A DNA stretch of 36,094 nt, taken from IMG/VR virus record IMGVR_UViG_3300043431_000103, positions 1 to 36,094 of that record; one strand, written 5' to 3'. The notes under the pieces are model-generated. The model was not told the DNA's origin. It saw nothing but the letters and a program-made list of their open reading frames with translations, and searched no databases. Made by a program: the position numbers and the translations under genes. This DNA is from a virus. The first letter of the stretch is position 1. Each line of letters opens with the position of its first letter. Positions 19,048 through 27,756 of this stretch are shown piece by piece.

Positions 19048-19365
19048 ATGGCAGGTTCAGTTGTTGTAGGATGCAGGCTTCCACATGGGTTATTACTCCA
19101 AGTGGATGCAGTCGAAATCGAGTTGAAAGGCGCTAATCGCTCAGAAATCATTGGCGGTGATTGTGGTTATACCACCGTTGATGCTGATGTATGGGCTAAA
19201 TGGGTAGAGCTGTATAAAGACTTTGCTCCATTGAAAAACGGTGCTTTATTCGCGGTAAAAGACGAAGCTGGCGCGAAAGCAAAAGCTAAGGAAGTTGCCA
19301 AAGAAAAAACTGGATTCGAGGGTGCATCGCAAAACGAATCTGGCGTTTCTTCTGCTAACGCATAA
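19048..19365 (+). CDS. Hypothetical head protein, 105 aa
   Basis: MAGSVVVGCRLPHGLLLQVD starts a small beta-rich domain. It is followed by VDADVWAKWVELYKDFAPLKNGALFAV and a lysine/alanine-rich tail (DEAGAKAKAKEVAKEKTGF). The VDA.VW..W...Y.....L..G.LFA pattern recurs in small genes behind capsid genes. AGGAG sits seven bases before the start. Function unknown; a head-completion or vertex role is suggested by place only. Confidence 0.7.
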   Translation: MAGSVVVGCRLPHGLLLQVDAVEIELKGANRSEIIGGDCGYTTVDADVWAKWVELYKDFAPLKNGALFAVKDEAGAKAKAKEVAKEKTGFEGASQNESGVSSANA

Positions 19366-19374
19366 GGTGTTGAT

Positions 19375-19785
19375 GTGGCTGTAGTTACGTTTGATCCAAA
19401 AGGTTTCAAAACAAGATACCCTGAATTTGACGGTATTGAGAATTCACGCTTGACGTTATGTTTTAATGACGCAGGCTTGTATTTGAATAACACCGACAAC
19501 AGCCCTGTATCAAACGTAGCTCGCCGCACTTCATTGTTGTGGATGCTAACCGCTCATATTGCTTTTCTGGGCGGTTACATTGACTGCGGCAATAATGGAC
19601 AGCCTAAGCCAGTAGGTCGAGTTTCTAGCGCCTCTGAAGGCTCTGTTAGTGCTGATTTAGACTATATGCAAGCCACACCAGGCTCAGGCGCATGGTTTAA
19701 CCAAACTCAATATGGCGCTGCTTTTTGGCAGGCCACTACCAGTCTTCGCGGATTTAGATACCGCGCAAGACCAACTATGTACTGA
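19375..19785 (+). CDS. Head-tail connector, DUF4054-like
   Basis: 136 residues with GTG start after AAGG. FDPKGFKTRYPEFDGIENSRLTLCFNDAGLYLNN matches the F...YPEF......L......A......N pattern of DUF4054 and related helical adaptors. WMLTAHIAFLGG and the tail GSGAWFNQTQYGAAFWQAT follow. Such adaptors bind the portal from below and prepare the vertex for tail joining. The capsid-to-tail position agrees. Confidence 0.8.
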   Translation: MAVVTFDPKGFKTRYPEFDGIENSRLTLCFNDAGLYLNNTDNSPVSNVARRTSLLWMLTAHIAFLGGYIDCGNNGQPKPVGRVSSASEGSVSADLDYMQATPGSGAWFNQTQYGAAFWQATTSLRGFRYRARPTMY

Positions 19786-20234
19786 TGGCAATAGCAAATT
19801 CACTCGATGGCGCAGCCAAAAGACTCGAACTAAGGCTACAGCAGTTAGCAAGTGGGATGTCTGGCTCAGTTGAAGTTGGATTTGAAAAAGGCGCTACTTA
19901 TGATGATGGTATGCCAGTTGCACAAGTGGCTTTTTGGAATGAGTACGGTACTCGAAAAATTCCAGCCAGACCTTTTTTTAGGACAATGCTGGCAAAACAA
20001 GCCAATACATTGCCGAAAAGTCTTGCTAAATATCTAAAAGAAACAGGTTTTCAAGGCGAGAAAACGCTGAATATCATTGGGCAAAAGTTACAAGACGAAT
20101 TGGTAGTCAGTATTCGTAATTGGACGACTCCACCTAATGCGCCCTATACAATTAACAAAAAAGGTTTTAATAAGCCTTTGGTTGATACAGCACACATGAT
20201 GAGATCGGTCAGTTTTAAGGTGAGCAATGATTAA
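19785..20234 (+). CDS. Neck / tail completion protein, HK97 gp10-like
   Basis: 149 residues. VEVGFEKGATYDDGMPVAQVAFWNEYGTRKIPARPFFRTML is the hallmark (VGF......Y.....VA..A..NE.GT..IPARPF.R). The C-terminus has TTPPNAPYTINKKGFNKPLVDTAHMM (PN...T...KG....L.DT..M). These proteins complete the tail or neck so the connector can accept the tail tube. The start overlaps the previous stop by one base. Confidence 0.85.
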   Translation: MAIANSLDGAAKRLELRLQQLASGMSGSVEVGFEKGATYDDGMPVAQVAFWNEYGTRKIPARPFFRTMLAKQANTLPKSLAKYLKETGFQGEKTLNIIGQKLQDELVVSIRNWTTPPNAPYTINKKGFNKPLVDTAHMMRSVSFKVSND

Positions 20235-20598
20235 TGTCAGAGGTTTAGCCAACAATATTGCTAATGTCATCAACGACAATTGCCCTGTTACGATTTTAAG
20301 ATCCGATGGATATACCATTGGTGACGGCAGAAAACAAATCCCAAAGTATGAATATCCTATTTCTGGCAACGCACAAGTACAAGCTTTAGATCATGCCGAT
20401 TTAAAACAGCTTCAAGGCTTGAACATGGAAGGTGTTTATCGAGCCATTTACTTATGCGGATCACTTCACGGTGTTATTAGAAAAACCGGAGAAGGCGGAG
20501 ATTTGGTAAAATATAACAATCAAACTTGGTTAATTACCAAGATTCTTGAAACATGGCCTACATGGACTAAGGCTGTCATCTGTCTACAGGTTGATTAA
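20227..20598 (+). CDS. Head-closure (stopper-like) protein
   Basis: 123 residues overlapping the previous gene by eight bases. Pattern: VTILRSDGYTIGDGRKQIPKYEYPISGNAQVQALDHADLKQLQGLNMEGVYRAIYLCG, then WLITKILETWPTWTKAVICLQ. The beta-rich form with VQ.L...D...L.GLN..G.YRAIYL.G is shared by small neck genes of myophages with DUF3383 sheaths. Assignment as stopper comes mainly from position. Confidence 0.65.
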   Translation: MINVRGLANNIANVINDNCPVTILRSDGYTIGDGRKQIPKYEYPISGNAQVQALDHADLKQLQGLNMEGVYRAIYLCGSLHGVIRKTGEGGDLVKYNNQTWLITKILETWPTWTKAVICLQVD

Positions 20599-20600
20599 AT

Positions 20601-20936
20601 ATGAGCAACAATACTGTTTTGAATCCTGGGTTTGGTGGTGACACTATATCCACAGAAGATTTGGGCGCAAGCAAAATACAAAGAGTAAAGATTGCATTAG
20701 GCACATCAGGCGTTGATGGCGGCAATATTAGCGGCTCTAATCCATTGCCTATCACCAATGGGCCTATTATTGGCGGCAATCAAATTAATATCAATGCGGC
20801 TACCAATCAATCTTGGAACTGGACTGGCGGAGTGTTGCAAAATATTCAATACACAATCGGTGCTAATGTTTATCAAAAAACCTTTACTTACACATCAGGA
20901 AACTTAACCAATATCACTTGGAGCCAAATTGCATGA
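20601..20936 (+). CDS. Hypothetical virion protein, 111 aa
   Basis: Pattern SNNTVLNPGFGGDTISTEDLGASKIQRVKIALGTSGVDGGNISGSNPLPI in the first half (D.I.T.D.G..KIQRVK...G..G......PLP), often found in phage structural proteins that sit at fibre bases. The second half is repetitive and Asn/Thr-rich. It overlaps the fibre gene as ATGA, so this protein may be a partner or mount for the fibre encoded next. Role uncertain. Confidence 0.6.
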   Translation: MSNNTVLNPGFGGDTISTEDLGASKIQRVKIALGTSGVDGGNISGSNPLPITNGPIIGGNQININAATNQSWNWTGGVLQNIQYTIGANVYQKTFTYTSGNLTNITWSQIA

Positions 20937-23173
20937 GTAATATTGAAAGCTGGTGGGAAGGTTATCAGGTATTTAAAGGACAAGTATCAACAGGCGGAAC
21001 ATCTGGATACTCTGGATATTCAGGTCAAAGCGGTTTTTCAGGTTACTCTGGATTTTCTGGTAGTGGTATTTCAGGCTATTCTGGGGAAAGCGGCTATTCC
21101 GGTGCTAATGGTGTTTCTGGCATCTCAGGTTTTTCAGGCTACTCTGGGAGTGGTATTTCAGGTTACTCTGGAAGATCTGGTTTTTCAGGCGCTAATGGCG
21201 TTTCAGGTACTTCAGGTTATTCTGGATATTCAGGAAGTGGTATCTCAGGGTACTCTGGATTTTCAGGATATTCAGGCGCTGTTGGCGCAAGCATTGCTAT
21301 TAAAGGCACTGTGGCTACAGTGGCTAATTTACCATCAAGCGGTAATTTAAAAAATGATGCCTATGTTGTAACTGCTGATAGTCATTTATATGTTTGGACT
21401 GGATCGGCATGGAGTGATGCTGGACAATTTACAGGCACTTCAGGTTTTTCAGGTTTTTCTGGTTTTAGCGGATACTCTGGAAAATCTGGTTTTTCTGGAT
21501 ATTCTGGGATCAATGGTACGAATGGTGCATCAGGATTTTCTGGTGCTGCCGGTGCTTCTGGTTTTTCTGGGTATTCAGGTATTAATGGCTTGTCTGGCGT
21601 ATCAGGATTTTCTGGTCAAGTAGGTGGATCAGGTATCTCTGGTTATTCTGGCTTTTCTGGGTATTCAGGATCAGGGGTTTCAGGATACTCTGGAAAATCT
21701 GGTTTTTCTGGTATTTCAGGTTTTTCTGGGTATTCAGGCGCTTCCGCAAGCAGTTTATTTGTCAGTATTAAAGATTTTGGAGCGGTAGGTAATGGAACCA
21801 CAAATGATACTACTGCAATACAAAACGCCTTAAACAGCTTAGGTACAGCAGGTGGTTCAGTTTATGTGCCTAATAACTACAGATGCTTGGTCAGCGGTAG
21901 CTTAACTATCCCTAAAAATGTGTCTCTAGTTGGGCCACATTTATCGCCAGGCATGGCTGATTATTCGCCAACATCATTTAATACAATGGGTGGTGCAATA
22001 TTATTAAGCTCAGCAGCCACAATTAACTTGAGTGGATCATCGGCTATCTCTGGATTGTTGATTTATCGTGCTGGAATGACATTTCCTATTTCAAATACTT
22101 CAGGTTATGCAGGCACGGCTATTACAGGCAGTTACTCCGACTGTACGTTTGTGGAAAATTGCATCATCATTGGTTTTAATCAAGCTTGTCGAATCAGCAA
22201 TTCTGAACAATTACGATTCAACAATCTCTGGCTAGACAACATTAATGGCATTGAAATTTCTGGCGCACCTGATGTTTGTTATATCTCAAACTGTCATGCT
22301 TGGCCTTTTGCAAGTAGAGGAGGAACCGACAATGGCACAAGATCAGGCACTGCTTTTTATTACCATGATGTTGCAGATTGGATAAAAACAACCAATTGTT
22401 TTTCTTATGGATATGCACATGGATTTGAAATTAATAACGTCAATAGCGCACAGTTTATTGGATGCGGAGCAGATAACTTATACACTACTGCGCCTGGATT
22501 ACCAGGATCAATAGGATTTAACGTACTTGGCACATCTACAGGTACTGTGTTCTCTAATTGCCAAGCTGCCGCCCAAGATTATGCGGGGTTTCATTTTTCA
22601 GCATCTTCTGTATTTAATGAAGTCGTAGGGTGTAGTGCATGGGGGAATTATTCTGCAATTATTGTTAATCAAGGCAATGTCGATATTAACAGTTGTCTGT
22701 TTAATGGTAATGGATTAGCTAATAGCAGAGGCATAGCAATAGGCAATGCTGCTTCAATTGTTAATGTTGATAATTGCAACTCAAATGACATGGTATTGGC
22801 TGATATTGAAGCTTCCGTATCAACAACATTGTTAAGTGTTGCCAATACCAACTCATTAAGATCGTCTGTTCCCGTTTTGTATAACGGAAATCTTAATGCG
22901 CGTTCAATTGCTTCAGCTTCTACTATTACCATTCCTACGTCTGTTTTGGTTTGCAATGTAACAGGCACAACAACAATAAATAACGTATTGAATGGTTGGG
23001 CTGGGCGGCAAATTACATTAATTTTTAATGGAGCATTAACTGTTGTTAATAGCGCAACTGCAAATACAGGTGTTCGATTAAAAGGCAGTACAAACTTTTC
23101 GGTCAGTGCAGGAGTTAGTTTAACTCTAGTCCACAATGGTACACAATGGTTTGAAATAGGCAGAAACGCATAA
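20933..23173 (+). CDS. Collagen-like fibre / tailspike with beta-helix domain
   Basis: 746 residues; the start at 20933 (MSNIESWWEGYQ) overlaps the previous stop. Domains: an anchor (1-22); a first collagen-like block of G-Y/F/I-S triplets (about 23-118); a small domain (about 120-168: GTVATVANLPSSGNLKNDAY, LYVWTGSAWSD) like those in fibre proteins; a second triplet block (about 169-274); and a pectate-lyase-like right-handed beta helix (from about 278, KDFGAVGNGTTNDTTAIQNALN...GGSVYVPNN) that runs to about residue 660. The C-terminal part ends NTGVRLKGSTNFSVSAGVSLTLVHNGTQWFEIG. It likely recognises or cuts surface polysaccharide. The gene lies between connector and tail terminator genes, an unusual place. 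Confidence 0.85.
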   Translation: MSNIESWWEGYQVFKGQVSTGGTSGYSGYSGQSGFSGYSGFSGSGISGYSGESGYSGANGVSGISGFSGYSGSGISGYSGRSGFSGANGVSGTSGYSGYSGSGISGYSGFSGYSGAVGASIAIKGTVATVANLPSSGNLKNDAYVVTADSHLYVWTGSAWSDAGQFTGTSGFSGFSGFSGYSGKSGFSGYSGINGTNGASGFSGAAGASGFSGYSGINGLSGVSGFSGQVGGSGISGYSGFSGYSGSGVSGYSGKSGFSGISGFSGYSGASASSLFVSIKDFGAVGNGTTNDTTAIQNALNSLGTAGGSVYVPNNYRCLVSGSLTIPKNVSLVGPHLSPGMADYSPTSFNTMGGAILLSSAATINLSGSSAISGLLIYRAGMTFPISNTSGYAGTAITGSYSDCTFVENCIIIGFNQACRISNSEQLRFNNLWLDNINGIEISGAPDVCYISNCHAWPFASRGGTDNGTRSGTAFYYHDVADWIKTTNCFSYGYAHGFEINNVNSAQFIGCGADNLYTTAPGLPGSIGFNVLGTSTGTVFSNCQAAAQDYAGFHFSASSVFNEVVGCSAWGNYSAIIVNQGNVDINSCLFNGNGLANSRGIAIGNAASIVNVDNCNSNDMVLADIEASVSTTLLSVANTNSLRSSVPVLYNGNLNARSIASASTITIPTSVLVCNVTGTTTINNVLNGWAGRQITLIFNGALTVVNSATANTGVRLKGSTNFSVSAGVSLTLVHNGTQWFEIGRNA
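20998..21752 (+). repeat. Degenerate 9-bp Gly-X-Ser triplet repeat region (two blocks)
   Basis: Blocks about 20998-21285 and 21436-21752, made of GGA/GGT-TA(or TT)-T/C-TCN-type codons for G-(Y/F/I/V)-S, interspersed with GAN/GKS triplets. Alternative frames are open by periodicity alone. Similar repeats recur at 34218-34695 and 35185-35415. Confidence 0.85.
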
Positions 23174-23682
23174 TGACATTATTTGTCCCGTCAATCAGTG
23201 TCGATCAAGTCATAGATGCACTAGGTGACTATGTGCAGTTGTTTACAACCGCTAAGATTGTTCGCGGTAACGTAAATAGAACTGCAATGCCATCAAGTGC
23301 ATTTATCGAGTTGACTGAAATAGCATCCGTTTCGCTCAATAAGCCAATCGAAATCTATGGCGAATCAACTGGAACATTAAATGAGCATACACGCATTGAT
23401 GTTCAGATTGATTTTTATGGATGGGAATTAAGTGAAGTAGCTAAGGCGGTTCATGCCTCATTCAGAACAATATGGGCGGTGGATAGATTCCCGTCAAACA
23501 TAGCGCCATTGTATTGCAGTGATTTACTGAAGATGCCTATCATTAATGCCGAGCAACAGCATGAACAAAGATGGACAATGACAGCTTCAATGCAATACAA
23601 CCCTGATGTAGTAGTTCCACAAGACAGCTTTGATACGCCAGGTGATATTGGCGTTATTCCTGCTGATGTATTCTATAGTTAG
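23173..23682 (+). CDS. Tail/neck terminator protein (gp12-like, LIC_12616 type)
   Basis: 169 residues. Elements: QVIDALGDYVQLFTTAKIVRGNVNRTAMPSSAFIELTEI, GTLNEHTRIDVQIDFYGWELSEVAKAVHASFRT, AEQQHEQRWTMTASMQYNPDVVVPQDSFDT. The pattern R.N....P...F..LT....... Q.DFYG......A......R is the phage neck terminator gp12-like family. It caps the tail tube and sheath before head joining. The start overlaps the fibre gene stop by one base. A distinct sheath gene follows after a 44-bp gap. Confidence 0.85.
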   Translation: MTLFVPSISVDQVIDALGDYVQLFTTAKIVRGNVNRTAMPSSAFIELTEIASVSLNKPIEIYGESTGTLNEHTRIDVQIDFYGWELSEVAKAVHASFRTIWAVDRFPSNIAPLYCSDLLKMPIINAEQQHEQRWTMTASMQYNPDVVVPQDSFDTPGDIGVIPADVFYS

Positions 23683-23726
23683 TAAAAATGGTAAAATAAC
23701 GCAACTTTTTATTTAAAGGCAATAAC

Positions 23727-25253
23727 ATGACAGCATCGATCCCTATTTCAAAAGAAGTTACCGTCATTCCTGGTGTTGTCGGAACAGGTGGTAACCCTCT
23801 TTCTTTAAACAGCATTTTCTTTACACAAAATGATATTGCGCCAGCAGAAGCACTTTTGAGCTATTCAAATGCTACTGATGTTGGTGATTATTTTGGCACT
23901 ACTTCAGCCGAATACGCAGCAGCAGTTTGTTATTTTGCAGGTTTTGAAAACGCATCAGCACTACCTGGCACGTTGTACTTTTATGGGTACAAAAATGCCG
24001 ATTCCCCTGCTTGGCTTAGAGGTCTTTCATTAGCAGGTCAGCCATTAAGCTATTACCAAGCTTTAACGGGTTCATTAAGCATTGTTGTAACAGGTGTTAC
24101 CTATACAGCAGCGTCATTGAACTTGTCTGGCGCAACCAGCATTGGCGGAGCTGAAGGCACTTCTGTTGTCAATAAAATCAAAACTGGTTTAGGTTTTTCA
24201 GGTGCAGGCGCTCCAACGATTGCTTGGGATTCCGTTAGAAGCCAATTTGTTATCACTTCTGGCACATTGGGTAGTAGTGCAAACATTGCTTTTGCAACAG
24301 GCACTTTAGCTGATCCATTGGCATTATCCGCTGGCATTTTGTCGCAGGGTGTCAATGCGTCAACACCAACAACAGAAATGGATTCTGCAATCAATTTATC
24401 GACTGATTGGGCTACATTTACAACATTGTGGGAACCAACCAATAGCGATGCCATTGAATTTGCACAATGGACTCAAGCGCAAAATGACCGTTATGCGTTT
24501 ATTGCATGGGATTCTGATGCTGGTAACAAAGTTGCTAACAATTCGGCTACTATTGGTGCTTTGATTGCTGCCGATGAGTTTGATGGCACATTGGTTGTTT
24601 ATGCTGCAACTGGTGGTCAATACTTAGCTGCCGCAGTTGCTGGTTATGCTGCTGCAATTAATTGGAAAGCATTAAATGGCAGAGCAACACTGAAATTTAG
24701 ACAACAAGCTGGCTTGTCTAGCTATGTGTCAGTTGTCAATAATGTTGCCGATGCCAATGCAATTTTAAGCAACAATGCTACTTACTTTGGTACTTATGCT
24801 GCACCAGGTATTGGCAATGCTTACAATATCTTTGCCGATGGCGCGATGAATGGCAGTCGTTTCAAATGGTTTGATACTTATATCGGTCAAATCTATTTGA
24901 ACAGCCAATTAGCACTAGCCATCTTTGAAGGTTTGCTGCAAGTCAATATGGCTCCTTATAATGAGTTAGGTTATAACCTAATCAGACAATGGTGCGCTGA
25001 TCCAATTACTGAAGCCTTAAATTGCGGCATTATTAGATCTGGTGTTTCGTTAAGCAACAGCCAAAAATCAGCTATTAACTATACCGTTGGCAAAGACATT
25101 TCAGTGCCTTTGCAAACTCAAGGTTATTTCTTAAATATTGCTGATGCTGATGCTCAAACCAGAGGTCAACGTAAAAGCCCACCAGTTAAGTTGTACTACA
25201 TGGATGGCGGTGCTATTCAACAAATTACCCTTAATTCAATCGTGGTTCTGTAA
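23727..25253 (+). CDS. Tail sheath protein (DUF3383 family)
   Basis: 508 residues. Conserved parts: VTVIPGVVGTGGNPLSLNSIFFTQN at the start; DVGDYFGTTSAEYAAAVCYFAGFENAS (D...YFG..S.EY..A..YF.G..N), LPGTLYFYGY; ALNGRATLKFRQQAG; NAYNIFADGAMNGSRFKWFDTYIGQIYLN (Y...Y..G.......F.D...G..YL); and the end GQRKSPPVKLYYMDGGAIQQITLNSIVVL. This family forms the contractile sheath. AAAGGC precedes the start. It proves the phage is a myophage. Confidence 0.9.
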   Translation: MTASIPISKEVTVIPGVVGTGGNPLSLNSIFFTQNDIAPAEALLSYSNATDVGDYFGTTSAEYAAAVCYFAGFENASALPGTLYFYGYKNADSPAWLRGLSLAGQPLSYYQALTGSLSIVVTGVTYTAASLNLSGATSIGGAEGTSVVNKIKTGLGFSGAGAPTIAWDSVRSQFVITSGTLGSSANIAFATGTLADPLALSAGILSQGVNASTPTTEMDSAINLSTDWATFTTLWEPTNSDAIEFAQWTQAQNDRYAFIAWDSDAGNKVANNSATIGALIAADEFDGTLVVYAATGGQYLAAAVAGYAAAINWKALNGRATLKFRQQAGLSSYVSVVNNVADANAILSNNATYFGTYAAPGIGNAYNIFADGAMNGSRFKWFDTYIGQIYLNSQLALAIFEGLLQVNMAPYNELGYNLIRQWCADPITEALNCGIIRSGVSLSNSQKSAINYTVGKDISVPLQTQGYFLNIADADAQTRGQRKSPPVKLYYMDGGAIQQITLNSIVVL

Positions 25254-25262
25254 GGAGAAATC

Positions 25263-25691
25263 ATGGCTAATATTACTTCGGCTAATGCAGTATTTCTTAT
25301 TACTGTTCCCGATTTGGCAATTGTTCACCAAGTGCAAGGTTTTGCTGCTGACGCAGCGTTTGATATTGGCGAACAAGATGTGGCGCAAAACTTGCTTGGC
25401 GTAGATGGTAAAAAATCTTCCGGTTGGATTCCACAGCTTTATACTCAAGCTATTCATTTACAAGCAGATAGTGACAGTATTAGTGTGTTTGACGCTATCT
25501 ATCAGTTTCAAAATGCCAATAAAACTGTTTACAGCATTACTGGAACTGTTACTTATCCTGGTACTGAGAAGTCATACGCATTAAGAAATGGCACATTAAC
25601 CAGCTATAAACCGTTTGCTGATTCTAAATCAGTGTTACAGCCACAAGATTTCTCGATTGTTTGGGAAAAAGTACAACCTACTTTGATCTAA
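25263..25691 (+). CDS. Tail tube protein (DUF3277-like)
   Basis: 142 residues. The tube signature is GFAADAAFDIGEQDVAQNLLGVDGKKSSGWIPQLYTQAIHLQADSDSISVFDAIYQFQNANKTVYSITGTVTYPGTEKSYALRNGTLTSYKPFADSKSVLQPQDFSIVWEKVQP, read as segments: GF..D..F......V......GVDG..S.G..P, L...S.S...F, Y.I.G....P...K.Y...NG.L........K..L.P....I.WE. AGGAG lies before the start. It forms the rigid inner tube inside the sheath. Confidence 0.88.
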   Translation: MANITSANAVFLITVPDLAIVHQVQGFAADAAFDIGEQDVAQNLLGVDGKKSSGWIPQLYTQAIHLQADSDSISVFDAIYQFQNANKTVYSITGTVTYPGTEKSYALRNGTLTSYKPFADSKSVLQPQDFSIVWEKVQPTLI

Positions 25692-25692
25692 T

Positions 25693-26070
25693 ATGAGAGA
25701 AATTAAAGATGTAGCTGGTGTCGGCAGAGATGCCGACAAGGTGTATCGCATTACTGAAATGCCTGCTGTTAAAGCTGAAAAGTGGGCATTGAAGGCTTTA
25801 TGGGCTGTTGCATCTGCTGGTGTTGATATTCCAGAAGATGTCAGTAATGCGCCATTGGCTAAACTAGCTGAATTTGGTTTAAAGGCACTTGCAAAAGTGC
25901 CTTTCCATATAGCCGAGCCTTTATTGGATGAGATGCTGACTTGTGTTGAAGTGTTAACTGATGCGGGTGTTAGAAAGCTAATTGCTGATGATTTCCAAGA
26001 TGTTAAAACCATTTTGAAATTACGCAAGGAGGTTTTATCTCTTCATGTTGATTTTTTTACACAAGATTAA
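25693..26070 (+). CDS. Tail assembly chaperone, short form
   Basis: 125 residues, helical and acidic: MREIKDVAGVGRDADKVYRI, VKAEKWALKALWAVASAGVDI, FHIAEPLLDEMLTCVEVLTDAGVRKLIADDFQDVKTILKLRKEVLSLHVDFF. The place directly after the tube and before the tape measure, and the length, fit gpG-type tail chaperones, which coat the tape measure during tail assembly. Its last codons contain the T TTT TTT slippery site of the frameshift described next. Confidence 0.85.
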   Translation: MREIKDVAGVGRDADKVYRITEMPAVKAEKWALKALWAVASAGVDIPEDVSNAPLAKLAEFGLKALAKVPFHIAEPLLDEMLTCVEVLTDAGVRKLIADDFQDVKTILKLRKEVLSLHVDFFTQD

Positions 26071-26285
26071 CGCCTGATTTTCGTATGCTTCCTCGTGGGA
26101 AGCATATTGAAGGACTATGTGAGTACGTTAATATTATCGGAATACATGGGGCGTTGATTACATCAAATCTGGCAACCTTGCATGAGCTACAGTCTATCTA
26201 TAGCGCAAAGGATGCCTATGATCTTTTTGAACTTCTTAGTGTCAACCGATATAACGAGCGGATTATAAATGGCAACAGTAATTGA
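25693..26285 (+). CDS. Tail assembly chaperone, long form by -1 ribosomal frameshift at 26052-26058
   Basis: The zero frame reads GAT TTT TTT ACA; the seven T (26052-26058) form an ideal T TTT TTT slippery site. After a -1 slip at Phe122, the frame continues open as YTRLTPDFRMLPRGKHIEGL and so on to a stop at 26285, giving about 197 residues. The downstream frame has an ATG at 26085 but no ribosome binding site, and the -1 frame before it is open across the junction. gpG/gpGT-type frameshifts in tail chaperones are near-universal in tailed phages, so this is the expected form. The long form would tie the tube protein to the tape measure. Confidence 0.85.
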
Positions 26286-27756
26286 AAGCTTAGTAGTTAA
26301 GCTCGGATTAGATGCGAAAGGCTTTAAAAACGATGTTAAAGCCGTATCTAACGGTATTGATAGCATTGATAAAAAAACTAAAAAAGCTCAAAAAGAAGAT
26401 ACGGCATATAGAAAAAAAGCCAAAAAAGAACAGCAAGAAGCCGTTAAAGAACAATTAAAATCATTTAAAGAATTTAGTACCAGCGCAACAAAGCTATTCG
26501 CCAAATTCACTGCCGGTGCTGCTCTTGGTGAATTTATATCTGACACTGTTAAATCTAGCGCAAGCCTTCAAAGACTATCATCAAGCTTAGGTACGTCTGC
26601 CGGAACATTACAGACATGGAGTACGGTTCTCAATAATATTGGAGGAAATGGCGAGGACGCTATTAATACTATTTCAGGCTTGACTGATGCGATCACCTCT
26701 TTAAAACTTGAAGGCAATTTAGAAACCGCTAGATGGCTATCAAGAATTGGTGTTTCTGCCGCAAAAGACGGTCAGAGAAAGTCTGCTTCAGAATTGATGC
26801 AAGATATTCGTAGTGGCTTGAAGGCAATTGCATCACCTGAAGAACAAAGATATGTTGCGGCAAAGCTAGGCATTGGGCCTGATTTATTATACGCAATGAA
26901 TCAAACCGATGAAGCGTGGAACACGTTAATTAACGATGCTGAACGTCAATCCAAAGTAATGGACGAACTTGGGCCTAAATCAGAAAAATGGATGAATTCA
27001 TGGAGACAATTCTCATTAGAAGTCAAGTCAGGAGCTTTAGCAACTGTATCTGATTTATTAGGCTCAGATTTTTCAAAAGCCGTTCAGCAAACAATGTCTG
27101 GCTATGAATCAGGCGATTTCTTCAAATCATTGAGTCCAGAGAACTTAGGTAAAGCTATTGACAAAGACTTATGGTCACAATGGTATGACAAATTAACCAG
27201 TAAAGAAGGCGCTGTCGGTGCGACTGGGGAATGGTTAAAAGAGAAAGCCGAGAACTTGCTGAAAGGCGATACAAAAGGTAGTTTTAAGGAATTTATTAAT
27301 GAATCAGCAAAGAAATATAATGTTGATGAAAGGATTTTATTCAATCTAATAAAAACAGAAAGTGGCTTTAATAATGCGGCTGTATCGCCAAAAGGCGCAA
27401 AAGGTTTGGCGCAGTTCATGCCAGATACCGCACAACAATATGGCGTTGATGTAACAGACCCAAGATCATCGACATTGGGCGCAGGTCATTATTTAAGTGA
27501 TTTGCTAAAAATGTTTGGTGGCGATTATCAAAAAGCATTAGCTGGTTATAATTGGGGACAAGGTAATGTTATGAAGTCCATAAAAACGTATGGTAATGAC
27601 TGGCTATCTCATGCTCCAATGGAAACGCAAAAATATGTTGCTAGTACAATGTCTATTGGTAATGTAACAATCAATACACAAGCAACAGATGCCGCTGGAA
27701 TTGCTAGAGATTTTAAAGGAAAAATGGCGGCTTTATCTGAAAACGGGATGAAATAA
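26269..27756 (+). CDS. Tape measure protein with lytic transglycosylase domain
   Basis: 495 residues. The N-terminus (VIESLVVKLGLDAKGFKNDVKAVSNGIDSIDKKT) is the classic tape-measure start, followed by a charged coil (KAKKEQQEAVKEQLKSFKEF) and a hydrophobic part (KLFAKFTAGAALGEFI). Residues about 345-455 form an SLT domain: NVDERILFNLIKTESGFNN (Glu364), KGAKGLAQFMPDTAQQYGV, and ALAGYNWGQGNVMKSIKTYG. It sets tail length and opens the peptidoglycan at DNA entry. At about 1.5 angstroms per residue the tail would be near 70-75 nm. It overlaps the frameshifted chaperone by 17 bases. Confidence 0.9.
   Translation: MATVIESLVVKLGLDAKGFKNDVKAVSNGIDSIDKKTKKAQKEDTAYRKKAKKEQQEAVKEQLKSFKEFSTSATKLFAKFTAGAALGEFISDTVKSSASLQRLSSSLGTSAGTLQTWSTVLNNIGGNGEDAINTISGLTDAITSLKLEGNLETARWLSRIGVSAAKDGQRKSASELMQDIRSGLKAIASPEEQRYVAAKLGIGPDLLYAMNQTDEAWNTLINDAERQSKVMDELGPKSEKWMNSWRQFSLEVKSGALATVSDLLGSDFSKAVQQTMSGYESGDFFKSLSPENLGKAIDKDLWSQWYDKLTSKEGAVGATGEWLKEKAENLLKGDTKGSFKEFINESAKKYNVDERILFNLIKTESGFNNAAVSPKGAKGLAQFMPDTAQQYGVDVTDPRSSTLGAGHYLSDLLKMFGGDYQKALAGYNWGQGNVMKSIKTYGNDWLSHAPMETQKYVASTMSIGNVTINTQATDAAGIARDFKGKMAALSENGMK

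Noticed and set aside
20943-21623. Alternative plus-strand frames in the collagen-like repeats
   Set aside because: Open by periodicity; no ribosome sites or domains.
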